Positions 1 through 8,262 of a stretch of DNA of 47,429 bases are shown in pieces. Every line of letters begins with the position of its first letter. Position 1 is the stretch's first letter. The notes under the pieces are model-generated. The model made no database searches, was not told the DNA's origin, and worked only from the letters and a program-made list of their open reading frames with translations. The DNA is from Trametes villosa (taxonomy: Eukaryota > Basidiomycota > Agaricomycetes > Polyporales > Polyporaceae), in assembly GCA_002964805.2 (NCBI GenBank), contig PUDQ02000122.1:1-47429 (forward strand), read 5' to 3'. The position numbers and the translations under genes are program-made.

Positions 1-83
1 CACTGTTTATCGACAGAGATGGGCGGGAAAGACGAAAATTGGTGTTGAAATGCGTTCAAAACGCGAAAAACCCGGGTTTTGAG

Positions 84-181
84 CATTTGCCACCACTCGC
101 CACATTTGCCACCCACTCGCCAGGGCCCCGGGGAGCCAGCCATTTGCCACTCGCCGGCGAGCGCCTCCGGGAGCATTTGCC
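84..181 (+). repeat. Interspersed CATTTGCC short repeats
   Basis: CATTTGCC occurs at 84, 103, 141 and 174. The first three copies are followed within about 20 bases by ACTCGCC. This is a short irregular direct repeat of unknown role. Confidence 0.6.
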
Positions 182-224
182 CCCAACACTACAGGAGGGG
201 CCCTCTGCGCGGCACAAGCCGGAG

Positions 225-346
225 ACGGCGCCGGGAAAGGCAACCCGGCGCGGCTCGCTGCCCGCGGGGCGCGAGACGACCGGAGGGGCCGGCGCCTGGG
301 AAGGGCGTCCAGGCGCGGTTCGCTGCCGAGCGCGGCGCGAGACGGC
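225..346 (+). repeat. Two-unit degenerate direct repeat, about 65 bp
   Basis: GGCGCCGGG at 227 recurs as GGCGCCTGGG at 291, and the unit end GCGAGACG at 271 recurs at 337, giving a period of about 64-66 bp. CGCTGCC and the GCGCGG core are also shared. No coding role is evident. Confidence 0.5.
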
Positions 347-593
347 TGCCCCTCCGATTCGACTTGTGTAATGTATCTATTAAACTCGATGAAGGGGACA
401 ATTGACCATACCTTGTATCCCATGACGGCCACGCCTACTCTTCCGTAAGCACTCTGTCTGTCCGTGCTCTCCCCATGGACGACGATGATGTAGGAGCGCA
501 GGGGCTCGGAAGGGCGCCTGGCAGGCGGAATATTCGTGTGGACCCCAATTGACGGGGGCGAAGCCTTGAGCGTATCCTCGCTTTGGGACGCCC

Positions 594-935
594 GTGCACT
601 GGTCGTACGCCGTGTCCGATGGCCTGTTGACCCCGTCCTCGGACGACACCACCGTGATCGGCGACTTTGAGAGCTATGCTCCAGGTACGTATGTCGACTT
701 TATACACGACCATATACGATGTCTCACTTATACAACAGCGCCCCAGGACCAACATAATCCGAAGCTGCCAGCTTACGGGCCTATGAAAGCAAGGGGTATG
801 GTTGACTATCCTGTCCTCCCAACACACGTTCAACAACCCGTGGTCCTCCCACTCTACATCGTCGTTGTGTACAGCGATAGACCAGAAGCTCAGACCGCAT
901 GGGGCAGAGACGATATCGCAAACCTAGGCTACCAC
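594..935 (+). pseudogene. Small-family copy A, 5' half (exons 1-2), start codon lost
   Basis: Exon 1 (594-684) and exon 2 (739-935) match the intact copies B and C in intron phase and sequence, including the motif AWGRDDIANLGYH at the end of exon 2. The first codon, ATG in B and C, is GTG here (594-596). The upstream promoter block of the family is also missing. Exon 2 ends at 935, and the LTR retrotransposon sits one base further on, inside the splice donor of intron 2. The inserted LTR leaves GTGTCG in place of the original GTATGT. With the 3' half at 7636-8042 the frame would still be open (209 codons), so the lesions are the start codon, the promoter and the insertion rather than internal stops. 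Confidence 0.85.
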
Positions 936-936
936 G
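932..936. repeat. Target-site duplication, left copy (CCACG)
   Basis: CCACG directly before the 5' LTR equals CCACG at 7571-7575 directly after the 3' LTR. A 5-bp duplication is usual for Ty3/gypsy integrases. Confidence 0.97.
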
Positions 937-1058
937 TGTCGTGGAGACGACTAGACGCCCTGTATTTTTTCCATATTTTTCCGCATTTTTTCCTGCTTTT
1001 CTACGGCCATTCTACGGTACTTAGCACGCACTAGGACTTAGAGTTAGAGTAGATAGAT

Positions 1059-1069
1059 CACGTGACTCA
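1059..1069 (+). promoter_or_regulatory. Overlapping CACGTG and TGACTCA sites in U3
   Basis: CACGTG (1059-1064) overlaps TGACTCA (1063-1069), about 85-95 bp upstream of the TATA box. TGACTCA is the classical binding site of Gcn4/Cpc1-type bZIP factors and CACGTG is an E-box. The same pair is in the 3' LTR at 7234-7244. Regulation by amino-acid starvation or bHLH factors is an inference from the motif only. Confidence 0.45.
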
Positions 1070-1153
1070 TCACCTGACCCCTACCTGCAGGTTGAGTGCA
1101 TTGTGCGCACAGACCACCCCTACGTTTGTACATGTTTGGCTCCCCTTGCTTAG

Positions 1154-1160
1154 TATATAA
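1154..1160 (+). promoter_or_regulatory. LTR TATA box
   Basis: TATATAA in U3, 28-34 bp upstream of the A at 1188. That A begins the 10-nt stretch complementary to the primer binding site, a spacing consistent with transcription starting at about 1188. Confidence 0.75.
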
Positions 1161-1214
1161 GGACCCCCTGTAGCGACCCTAGCCCTCATCTTGACCTCTT
1201 GGTCTTTGGGCTAG

Positions 1215-1273
1215 GTAAGCCTTGTTTTGTATTCGCTCTTACGTTCTGAATGTTAACTTGGTCTTTGGGCTAG
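1215..1273 (+). other. Putative 5'-UTR intron in the LTR
   Basis: GTAAGC after GGCTAG opens a 59-bp segment that ends GGGCTAG and contains a branch-like GTTAAC. Both junctions lie at the end of a 17-bp direct repeat (CTTGGTCTTTGGGCTAG at 1198-1214 and 1257-1273). The only upstream ATG noticed between 1188 and the gag start (1249) lies within it. Splicing is inferred, not shown. Confidence 0.35.
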
Positions 1274-1397
1274 ATTCGTCGTGAGAACCTAAGCTCAGGT
1301 GTCGAGAGACCTTCGTCCTCCACCCCAGGGTTAGATCGTGTTAGTTTTCTTAGTTGTGTGCAGTACCTCGTCGTGCCGGGCCTAGCTCCGCGACATT

Positions 1398-1407
1398 AGG
1401 TCAAGAT
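1398..1407 (+). other. Self-primer binding site
   Basis: AGGTCAAGAT lies two bases after the 5' LTR and is the exact reverse complement of ATCTTGACCT at 1188-1197, the predicted mRNA 5' end. No TGG start typical of tRNA-primed sites is seen. This is the arrangement known for Tf1, where the first bases of the mRNA fold back as primer. Confidence 0.8.
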
Positions 1408-1774
1408 CCCCCCACCGTGCCGGAGATCTGCCGACCAGATCCTCCCTCACGTGTAAGTCCTTTCTGCTTCGTGATCACCCCCTGTGTTGGTACCCCTTGC
1501 GCACGCGCTTTGTCACCTCGGAGTAACGGTCAGGGCGCAACCCCAGGCTTGCCGATCTTTTGATTGGTACAATACGCGGAATCTGCCTAACCCGCAGTGT
1601 AAAATCCGGTGTTGGTTATAACGAGTGCACCTTCGGGTGTAGGAGGCAGAGAAACGCGGCAATAGGAAGCCAAGGCAGGTTACCCTTGGGCTCGTGTCCC
1701 TTGTGGTAAAAGGACACAGCAATAGGCCGAGGAGGCTGAGCAGTCAGTGTCGGGTAGCGAAATCTGCAGATTAA

Positions 1775-2146
1775 GTCCCGAGATCGGGAGAGGACATCCT
1801 GGATCTTGAGTGCGCCAACAAAGTCCACGCCTACGATTGCGACGACAAGGTTGACGTCTTCCGTGACGACGAAGACCTCTGGGCAGACTGCGCTCGGTTC
1901 CCCTGTCCAAACCGTCTCTACTCCATCACCTCGCCGGAGAACCTATTCGACGACGAAACCACCCCTCGCCTCCAACCCACCTCCCTTAGCCAGATCAGCG
2001 AATTCCTCCCGGAGTTCACCCCGCTCCCTGACACACGAGCTCCCACACCGGCACCGACAACGCCGGCTCCTCTCACACCGGCCCCCGCATCACCCGGTCC
2101 ATCGTCGCCTCGCACCCCTACCCCTGAACCTCCCCCGTCGCCCATC
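1775..2146 (+). other. Open frame upstream of gag without ATG
   Basis: The gag frame is open for 124 codons before its first ATG at 2147, after an in-frame TAA at 1772-1774. The translation is not low-complexity at first, then becomes Thr/Pro/Ala-rich just before gag. No in-frame ATG exists. It could be a translated N-terminal extension reached by splicing or a non-AUG start, or simply leader. The remaining leader from 1408 to 1774 holds no feature I can name. Confidence 0.35.
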
Positions 2147-3355
2147 ATGTCGACAGAAGCGATCCAAGGACTCATCGACGGGCAGGCCCACATCCAGGCC
2201 TCCCTCGCCACCCTCACCGCGTCACTTACGGAACTAGTCCAGACCCTCACCCCGCGGACCCCGGCACAAGGCGAAGCAGCCGAAGGCGCCGCCGGCCCAG
2301 GCCCTGCCGCCGCCCCCGCAGTTGCTGCCCCTCCCGCACGCTTCCTGGATAAAGCCATCCAGAAGCCCACCCCTTTCAAAGGAACTTCCAGCGCCGACGC
2401 GCGGCGATTCCTTGCCGCCTTCACCGCCTACGCCATGTCCACGGGGCCCCTTCTCAACAACCAAGTGGAAGGCGGCTACGAGGTCAATGATCAGAGGTGG
2501 ATCCTCGCCGCCCTCACCTACCTCCAGGACGAAGCGGCCATTTGGGGAACACCCTACCTCGAACTGGTCGCGGAATCCACCCCCGCCAAGCGCCCATTCC
2601 AGGACAACTGGAACGAGTTCCGGAAGGCGTTCAAGGCGCGCTTCGAGACATCCTCTGAGGTGGTCGACGCCAAGAACGCGCTCGCCACCTTGTGGCAGGG
2701 AAGCAAGACCCTTCCCGAGTACGCCGCCAAGTTCAAAGAGATCATGGGCCGCACCGGCTACTCGGACGCCGACCTCCGCGACCGCTTCTACGAGCACCTC
2801 GCCAGCAACATCAAGGACCTGCTCGCTCAAACCGAGCGCAGTACCGGCACCCTCGACGACCTCATCACCGTCGCCACGGACTTCGACTTCCGTGCTCGGC
2901 AGCGCAAGGCCGAGAAGGCACGCGAACAGGGCAAGCCGTCCTCGTTCCCGCGCTTCGGCACCACCACGACCACGACCCCGACCACCCCGTTCAAAGACCC
3001 GAACGCGATGGACATTGACTCGACCCGCACCCGTGAGGCCTTCATCAAGTCGATGACAGGCAAGTGCTTCGGCTGTGGGTCGACCGCCCACAACAAGCGC
3101 GACGGCAACCACGAGCGCGACATCTGCGCGTGGTGCGGAAGGACGGGCCACCGCGAGGTGGTTTGTCAGAGCAAGTATATGGGTCAGCCGAAGAAGCAGC
3201 GCGTGGCAGCGACCGAGGAGGAGGCTCCCTCGGACACCGCAGCCGCCGCTACCGAAGCAACGGTGTCGGCCAGTCAGGTCGACATCATCGCCCAGCTCCT
3301 CGAAGGGCAAAGGCAGCTCGCCGCGCAGATCGAGGCGATGAAGCAGGCTTTTTAG
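2147..3355 (+). CDS. gag: Gag polyprotein
   Basis: Encodes 402 residues, the structural protein that forms the virus-like particle and packages element RNA. The middle (about residues 60-260) has the Trp-rich helical pattern of the retrotransposon Gag family. Near the C-terminus are Cys-rich zinc-knuckle segments: C307-x2-C310-x4-H, a variant without a close final Cys, and a canonical C327-x2-C330-x4-H-x4-C knuckle for RNA binding. The first ATG follows a Pro-rich open stretch with no other ATG, so 2147 is the simplest start. The frame ends at TAG 3353-3355 immediately after five T. The pol frame overlaps it in the -1 register. Confidence 0.93.
   Translation: MSTEAIQGLIDGQAHIQASLATLTASLTELVQTLTPRTPAQGEAAEGAAGPGPAAAPAVAAPPARFLDKAIQKPTPFKGTSSADARRFLAAFTAYAMSTGPLLNNQVEGGYEVNDQRWILAALTYLQDEAAIWGTPYLELVAESTPAKRPFQDNWNEFRKAFKARFETSSEVVDAKNALATLWQGSKTLPEYAAKFKEIMGRTGYSDADLRDRFYEHLASNIKDLLAQTERSTGTLDDLITVATDFDFRARQRKAEKAREQGKPSSFPRFGTTTTTTPTTPFKDPNAMDIDSTRTREAFIKSMTGKCFGCGSTAHNKRDGNHERDICAWCGRTGHREVVCQSKYMGQPKKQRVAATEEEAPSDTAAAATEATVSASQVDIIAQLLEGQRQLAAQIEAMKQAF
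3349..3355 (+). promoter_or_regulatory. Candidate -1 ribosomal frameshift site at the gag stop
   Basis: The gag frame reads GCT TTT TAG. The five T at 3349-3353 let the P-site TTT slip back one base, giving TTT TTA GAT, which is exactly the pol frame. The pol frame is open across the junction and has no usable ATG of its own nearby. The heptamer is not a textbook X XXY YYZ, so the mechanism is inferred. Confidence 0.55.
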
Positions 3356-6300
3356 ATCGGGTGCGCGCAAAGGCTACGACGCCGACACCCGCTGGTTTAC
3401 GCACGGACATCCCCTCCCCGTCTATCTATGATTCGGTCTCCTCATGTACATTCACTATACCTGAAATAGACACGACCAGTTCGCACTTCCGCATCAGTGT
3501 GAATCTCAAAGGGAGACACCGTAACGTAAACGCAGTAGCCATGATAGATTCCGGAGCCACGGGTCTATTCATCCATCAACGCTTCATCGATCAGCATCAC
3601 GTTCTGATCCACCCCCTCGCACGAGCCATCCCCCTTCACAACATCGACGGATCACGTAACCGAGCCGGGAGCATTACCCACTTCGCACGTCTGGAGCTAG
3701 GCCTCGGATCGCACAACGAACGCACCGAGTTCCTGGTCACGGACATCGGTCCTGAGGACATCATCCTTGGACTGCCCTGGCTCCGGAAGATCAATCCGCA
3801 GATAGATTGGACGAATGGGAAGGTTGAGGTCGAAACGGACGGTCGGTCGGCGACCCCCGTGGAGGACCTCCCCCCGTTTGAGAAGATCTCGGCCAATCGG
3901 CGCCTGAGACGGCAGTGGCAGAAGCTCGGAGTCCTGGAGGAAGCCACCGAGGAACTCTGGTGTGCCGCCGGGTTCACGTACTCCACCGAGCTCGCCGCCG
4001 AGGCCCACCGCGCTAAGCCCGCGAAGACGTTCGAAGAGATGGTACCGGAGGAGTATCGCCAGTACTCCAAAGTATTCTCGGAGCAGGAGTCTGAAAGACT
4101 ACCTGAGCACAAGCCGTACGATCACACCATAGATCTGAAGCCTGACGCTCCCGAGACCCTTCGGTCCAAGGTGTATCCGATGCCGGTCAATGAGCAGGCC
4201 GAGCTGGACGCCTTCCTCGAAGAGAACCTTCGCAAAGGCTACATCACCCCGTCCAAGTCCCCCATGGCTTCCCCCGTCTTCTTTGTCAAGAAGAAGGACG
4301 GCAAGCTCCGCATGGTCCAAGACTACCGAAAGTTGAACGACATCACCGTGAAGAACCGCTACCCGCTACCCCTCGCATCCGACATCATCAATCGCCTTCG
4401 CCAGTCAAAGTACTTCACCAAGTTCGACGTTCGTTGGGGCTACAACAACGTACGGATCAAGGAAGGCGACGAATGGAAAGCGGCCTTCACTACCAACCGG
4501 GGCCTGTTCGAACCCCGCGTTATGTTCTTTGGACTGACCAACTCGCCTGCGACGTTCCAGGCCCTGATGAATTCCATCTTTGGGGATCTGATCGCAGCCG
4601 GGAAGGTAGCGGTGTACTTGGACGACATCCTGATCTTTAGCGCAACGCTTGACGAGCACCGCAGGGTCACCCACGAGGTACTGCGGCGGCTCCAAGCCCA
4701 CGATCTGTTCCTCCGGCCGGAGAAGTGCGAGTTCGATCAAACCGAGATCGAGTATCTAGGGCTTGTGATCCGGCAAGGCGAAGTCAGCATGGATCCCGTC
4801 AAAATCCAGGCAGTACGCGATTGGCCCCACCCCCGCAACCTCCGTGAAGTCCGAGGCTTCATCGGCTTCGCCAACTTCTATCGCCGCTTCATCAAGGACT
4901 TCGCCAAGATCACTCGCCCCCTCCACGACCTCACCAAGAAGGATGCCCCCTGGGAATGGGGTCTCCGGCAGCGCACCGCCTTCGACAAGCTCAAGGAAGC
5001 CTTCACCACCGAACCGGTGCTGGTGACCTGGGAGCCGGAGCGGCCAACCCGGGTAGAGGTGGACGCCTCCGGATACGCGACCGGCGGAGTTCTGCTACAG
5101 AAGCTAGAAGACGGGCTGTGGCATCCTGTGGCGTTTCGGTCCGAGTCTATGACCGAGGCGGAGCGGAACTACGAGATCTACGATCGTGAGCTCATGGCCA
5201 TCGTACGAGCATTGGAGGATTGGCGCCACTTCCTGGAAGGGTTACCCGAACCCTTCGAAATCATCACCGATCATCGCAACCTCGAACACTGGAAGACCGC
5301 CCAGAACCTTACTCGACGACAGGCTCGCTGGGCGCTTTGGCTCTCTCGCTTCGATTTCACGCTCACACACAAGCCGGGCACGGCCAACACGCAGGCCGAC
5401 CCCCTGTCTCGAATCTCGGAGCTCCAAGTCAGTGATGCCGAGGACAACCGGGATCAGATCGTGCTCAAACCCGAGCGCTTTGTGGCCATTGCCGCCGCGG
5501 CGCTTCGGGTAGAGAACCCGCTGGATGGAAGGATCAGGGAGAGCAGTAGGAGGGAGGCGGAAGTCCTGAAGGGTTTGGAAGCCCTACGGAAGGACGGGCC
5601 GCGGAAGTTGACGGATGGGACGTGGGAATGGGAAGAGGAGGGTGGGCTGGTGTACTACCGTGGTCGGTTGTACATCCCGCCCGAGGAAGGACTTAGGGAG
5701 GCCATCGTCCGGCAATGCCACGATGCGCCTACGGCTGGACATCCGGGCAAGCACGGGACACTGGAGTTGGTAAGCCGGCTGTACTGGTGGCCGGGGATTA
5801 GCGGGTTTGTCGAGAAGTACGTCCTTGGGTGTGACCGGTGCCAGCGCTACAAGGCCGCCGCGCACCCCCACGCGACGCTTCAGCCCCACGAAGTACCGGA
5901 AGGACCGTGGGTCGTCATGGGCGTGGATCTCATCACGGGTCTACCCTCATCAAAAGGGTTCAACGCCATCGCCACGTATGTCGACCTGTACAGTAAGCAA
6001 GTCCACCTCGTAGCCACCACCGACGCCGTCACCGCCGAAGGGGTAGGCGAACTGCACTATCAGACCATCTTCCGGCTTCACGGCATCCCCCAGAAGATCG
6101 TGTCGGACCGAGGACCCCAGTTCGCCGCACGAGTCACCAGGGCCCTGTACAAGCGCCTTGGCATCGAAAGCGGTCTCACCACGGCGTATCACCCTATGGC
6201 AAATGGGCAGACGGAGCGAGCCAATCAGGAGGTCGAGCAATACCTCCGGATCTACTGCAACAAGCGACAGGACGACTGGGCTGACCTACTTCCCACGGCG

Positions 6301-7101
6301 GAGTTTGTACTCAACTCTCGGGTACAGACGGCGCATGGACAGACCCCATTCGAAGTCCTATACGGCTACCGACCGGACTTCACCATCCCGGCGGGACGCC
6401 CCACGCAGATCCCATCACTCGACGCTCGGCTCACCAAGCTCCGGGAAGCACGGAAGGAGGCGGAAGCGGCATTGCGCATGAGTAAAGAGCGCATGAAGCA
6501 AGCGTACGAAGACGGCAAGCGGAAAGCTCACACGTTCAAGGTCGGCGACCGGGTCTGGCTGACGGCCAAGAACATCCACATCCATCAAGCCACGCCTAAG
6601 CTAGGACCTCGGCAGCTCGGTCCGTTCGAAGTCACTGAACGAATCGGAGACCTCGACTACCGCTTGGCCCTTCCCCCCGCCCTCAAGCTTCACGACGTGT
6701 TCCACGTTGACCGCCTATCCCCATGGAGGGGGAACGAGGTGAACGGACGCTTACCACCGCCACCCGAACCCGTGGAAGTGAAGGGAGAAGAAGAATACGA
6801 AGTCGATCGGATCCTGGATAGCCGCCGCTACCGTAACCAGCTACAATACCTCGTACGCTGGAAGGGGTACGGCGAGGGCGAGGACAGCTGGGAACCGGCA
6901 TCAAACCTGACCAACGCACCGGAAAAGGTAGCCGAGTTCCACAAGCGCGCACCCAGCGCACCTCGAAAGATCCAAGCCGTCGACTTCAAGAACCTTCCGT
7001 GGCAACCACGGGTGACCTTCACCGACGCTGCGCCTCCGGACCGCGACTGGGAGGGCGGACGCTTCCCGGGCCGTGGGTCCATCAGGGACGATGGACAGTA
7101 G
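3352..7101 (+). CDS. pol: Pol polyprotein: PR-RT-RNase H-IN-chromodomain
   Basis: Read from the frameshift point this gives 1,249 residues. Aspartic protease: D66-S-G-A with the later ILGLPWL strand. Reverse transcriptase about 270-450, with catalytic YLDD at 422-425. RNase H about 565-690, with D571 in VDASGYATGG. Integrase: HHCC zinc finger ending C827-x2-C830, then catalytic D859, D919 and E955 with the exact D-35-E spacing. A C-terminal chromodomain (about 1147-1205, aromatic YLVRWKGY and DSWEP) defines a chromovirus and would direct integration to marked chromatin. Domain order with integrase last is diagnostic for Ty3/gypsy. No internal stop was found. The open frame extends upstream under gag to 3064, but that part is overlap, not a separate start. 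Confidence 0.95.
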   Translation, partial: LDRVRAKATTPTPAGLRTDIPSPSIYDSVSSCTFTIPEIDTTSSHFRISVNLKGRHRNVNAVAMIDSGATGLFIHQRFIDQHHVLIHPLARAIPLHNIDGSRNRAGSITHFARLELGLGSHNERTEFLVTDIGPEDIILGLPWLRKINPQIDWTNGKVEVETDGRSATPVEDLPPFEKISANRRLRRQWQKLGVLEEATEELWCAAGFTYSTELAAEAHRAKPAKTFEEMVPEEYRQYSKVFSEQESERLPEHKPYDHTIDLKPDAPETLRSKVYPMPVNEQAELDAFLEENLRKGYITPSKSPMASPVFFVKKKDGKLRMVQDYRKLNDITVKNRYPLPLASDIINRLRQSKYFTKFDVRWGYNNVRIKEGDEWKAAFTTNRGLFEPRVMFFGLTNSPATFQALMNSIFGDLIAAGKVAVYLDDILIFSATLDEHRRVTHEVLRRLQAHDLFLRPEKCEFDQTEIEYLGLVIRQGEVSMDPVKIQAVRDWPHPRNLREVRGFIGFANFYRRFIKDFAKITRPLHDLTKKDAPWEWGLRQRTAFDKLKEAFTTEPVLVTWEPERPTRVEVDASGYATGGVLLQKLEDGLWHPVAFRSESMTEAERNYEIYDRELMAIVRALEDWRHFLEGLPEPFEIITDHRNLEHWKTAQNLTRRQARWALWLSRFDFTLTHKPGTANTQADPLSRISELQVSDAEDNRDQIVLKPERFVAIAAAALRVENPLDGRIRESSRREAEVLKGLEALRKDGPRKLTDGTWEWEEEGGLVYYRGRLYIPPEEGLREAIVRQCHDAPTAGHPGKHGTLELVSRLYWWPGISGFVEKYVLGCDRCQRYKAAAHPHATLQPHEVPEGPWVVMGVDLITGLPSSKGFNAIATYVDLYSKQVHLVATTDAVTAEGVGELHYQTIFRLHGIPQKIVSDRGPQFAARVTRALYKRLGIESGLTTAYHPMANGQTERANQEVEQYLRIYCNKRQDDWADLLPTAEFVLNSRVQTAHGQTPFEVLYGYRPDFTIPAGRPTQIPSLDARLTKLREARKEAEAALRMSKERMKQAYEDGKRKAHTFKVGDRVWLTAKNIHIHQATPKLGPRQLGPFEVTERIGDLDYRLALPPALKLHDVFHVDRLSPWRGNEVNGRLPPPPEPVEVKGEEEYEVDRILDSRRYRNQLQYLVRWKGYGEGEDSWEPASNLTNAPEKVAEFHKRAPSAPRKIQAVDFKNLPWQPRVTFTDAAPPDRDWEGGRFPGRGSIRDDGQ

Positions 7102-7112
7102 AGGGGGGGTAA
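7101..7112 (+). other. Polypurine tract and two-base spacer
   Basis: GAGGGGGGGT followed by AA lies directly before the 3' LTR and overlaps the last base of the pol stop codon. It is the expected primer site for plus-strand DNA. The AA before TGTCG mirrors TT after CGACA at the 5' side. Confidence 0.85.
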
Positions 7113-7570
7113 TGTCGTGGAGACGACTAGACGCCCTGTATTTTTCCATATTTTTCCGCATTTTTTCCTGCTTTTCTACGGCCATTCTACGGTACTTAGC
7201 ACGCACTAGGACTTAGAGTTAGAGTAGATAGATCACGTGACTCATCACCTGACCCCTACCTGCAGGTTGAGTGCATTGTGCGCACAGACCACCCCTACGT
7301 TTGTACATGTTTGGCTCCCCTTGCTTAGTATATAAGGACCCCCTGTAGCGACCCTAGCCCTCATCTTGACCTCTTGGTCTTTGGGCTAGGTAAGCCTTGT
7401 TTTGTATTCGCTCTTACGTTCTGAATGTTAACTTGGTCTTTGGGCTAGATTCGTCGTGAGAACCTAAGCTCAGGTGTCGAGAGACCTTCGTCCTCCACCC
7501 CAGGGTTAGATCGTGTTAGTTTTCTTAGTTGTGTGCAGTACCTCGTCGTGCCGGGCCTAGCTCCGCGACA
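7113..7570 (+). repeat. 3' LTR
   Basis: 458 bp, identical to the 5' LTR apart from one missing T near 7139. It carries the same TATA box and the CACGTG/TGACTCA pair at 7234-7244. Confidence 0.97.
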
Positions 7571-7575
7571 CCACG
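7571..7575. repeat. Target-site duplication, right copy (CCACG)
   Basis: Matches 932-936. Followed by TATGT, so the uninterrupted sequence read CCAC|GTATGT, the exon 2/intron 2 boundary of pseudogene A. Confidence 0.97.
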
Positions 7576-8042
7576 TATGTTCTCACCATACACGATACAT
7601 CACATGCGCAAGCCCACTCACTACGAAGGATCCAGACGTCCGCCAGGCTTATCTTTGACGCATATATCCTACATCCATCGCGCGCACCCAAGCGGAAGTT
7701 CAGCTTATTCGAGAAAACGGACCGCGCTATCTTCTGGAAGGCGTATAAGTTCCTCCGCGCGGACTTCGTGGCCAGAGTGAAGTTCAGGCCGCAGTTCGCG
7801 ATCGGGAGCAGCGGAGTCGGAGGCACCGTCAACGAAGCCCTATCCCTGCAGCCCATGGGCTGGTGCGAGATGGTACAGAGTGTCGTTAGCATCCGTGTGG
7901 ACTACCGGATACCCGACACGTACCCCGGCAAGGCGGAGGTATGTCGACAATCTGGGATGGCGATTTGGGAAGATATCACTCACCGTTATTGCTGCGATGT
8001 CAGGTTGAACGAATACTCAAGCAAGTTCCGAAGGAGACCTGA
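7576..8042 (+). pseudogene. Small-family copy A, 3' half (rest of intron 2, exons 3-4)
   Basis: Intron 2 continues to the acceptor at 7634-7635. Exon 3 is 7636-7938, exactly 303 nt as in copy B. Intron 3 is 7939-8003 and exon 4 is 8004-8042, ending in TGA. Exon 3 keeps the family core ILHPSRAPK...FEKTDRAIFW...ADFVARVKFRPQF with no stop or frameshift. Trp-to-Arg and Glu-to-Lys changes occur where B and C agree (KWEFS becomes KRKFS). The open frame and near-perfect splice sites show that the copy was silenced recently. Confidence 0.85.
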
Positions 8043-8262
8043 TCAGGAGCCCATACATATGATTCGTTACATTCCCCGGAGATCCCGTGTATATCACGTC
8101 GACGCCAGCAAGAGACTGCACTGCAGTACGATGGGGGTGCTTGCCAGGTCTCAATCACCGGTCGGTCCACTTGTAAGGAATCCAGACCACAAGAGTATGA
8201 TGAGGTATGTTCCTTCTGTGGCTGTTTTTCAATTCAGTGGCGGGAGCAGTAGTGCCGGACTA

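Larger units (their letters stand above)
1..593. other. Repeat-bearing DNA left of pseudogene A, no gene
   Basis: No convincing coding frame is visible. The left part is built of short repeats (listed separately) and the right part is unremarkable. The upstream promoter block shared by copies B and C of the small gene family (TTGAATCAAACCTTC) is absent here, so homology to the family starts only at about codon 1 of copy A. Confidence 0.5.
937..1395 (+). repeat. 5' LTR
   Basis: Begins TGTCGTGG and ends CCGCGACA, forming a 5-bp terminal inverted repeat. U3 is about 937-1187. R plus U5 begins near 1188, judged from the TATA box at 1154 and the self-primer match. Compared with the 3' LTR it has six rather than five T after TGTA near 965, the only difference found. 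Confidence 0.97.
937..7570 (+). mobile_element. Ty3/gypsy chromovirus LTR retrotransposon (Tf1/sushi-like)
   Basis: This 6,634-bp element is bounded by 459- and 458-bp LTRs (TGTCG...CGACA) and a 5-bp target duplication. Inside are, in order, a self-primer binding site, gag, a -1 frameshift site, and pol with protease, reverse transcriptase, RNase H, integrase and C-terminal chromodomain, then a polypurine tract. The two LTRs are identical except for one T in a T-run, so insertion was recent. Every enzymatic motif checked is present, so the element looks potentially autonomous. It sits inside the intron-2 splice donor of pseudogene A. The chromodomain together with self-priming points to the Tf1/sushi branch of chromoviruses. 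Confidence 0.97.

Noticed and set aside
594..1034. Frame reading from copy A exon 2 into the LTR as one protein
   Set aside because: It retains intron 1 and enters the 5' LTR. The exon boundaries conserved in B and C explain it better.
2234..3370. 378-codon minus-strand frame opposite gag
   Set aside because: Antisense shadow of gag, Gly/Arg-rich, no motif.
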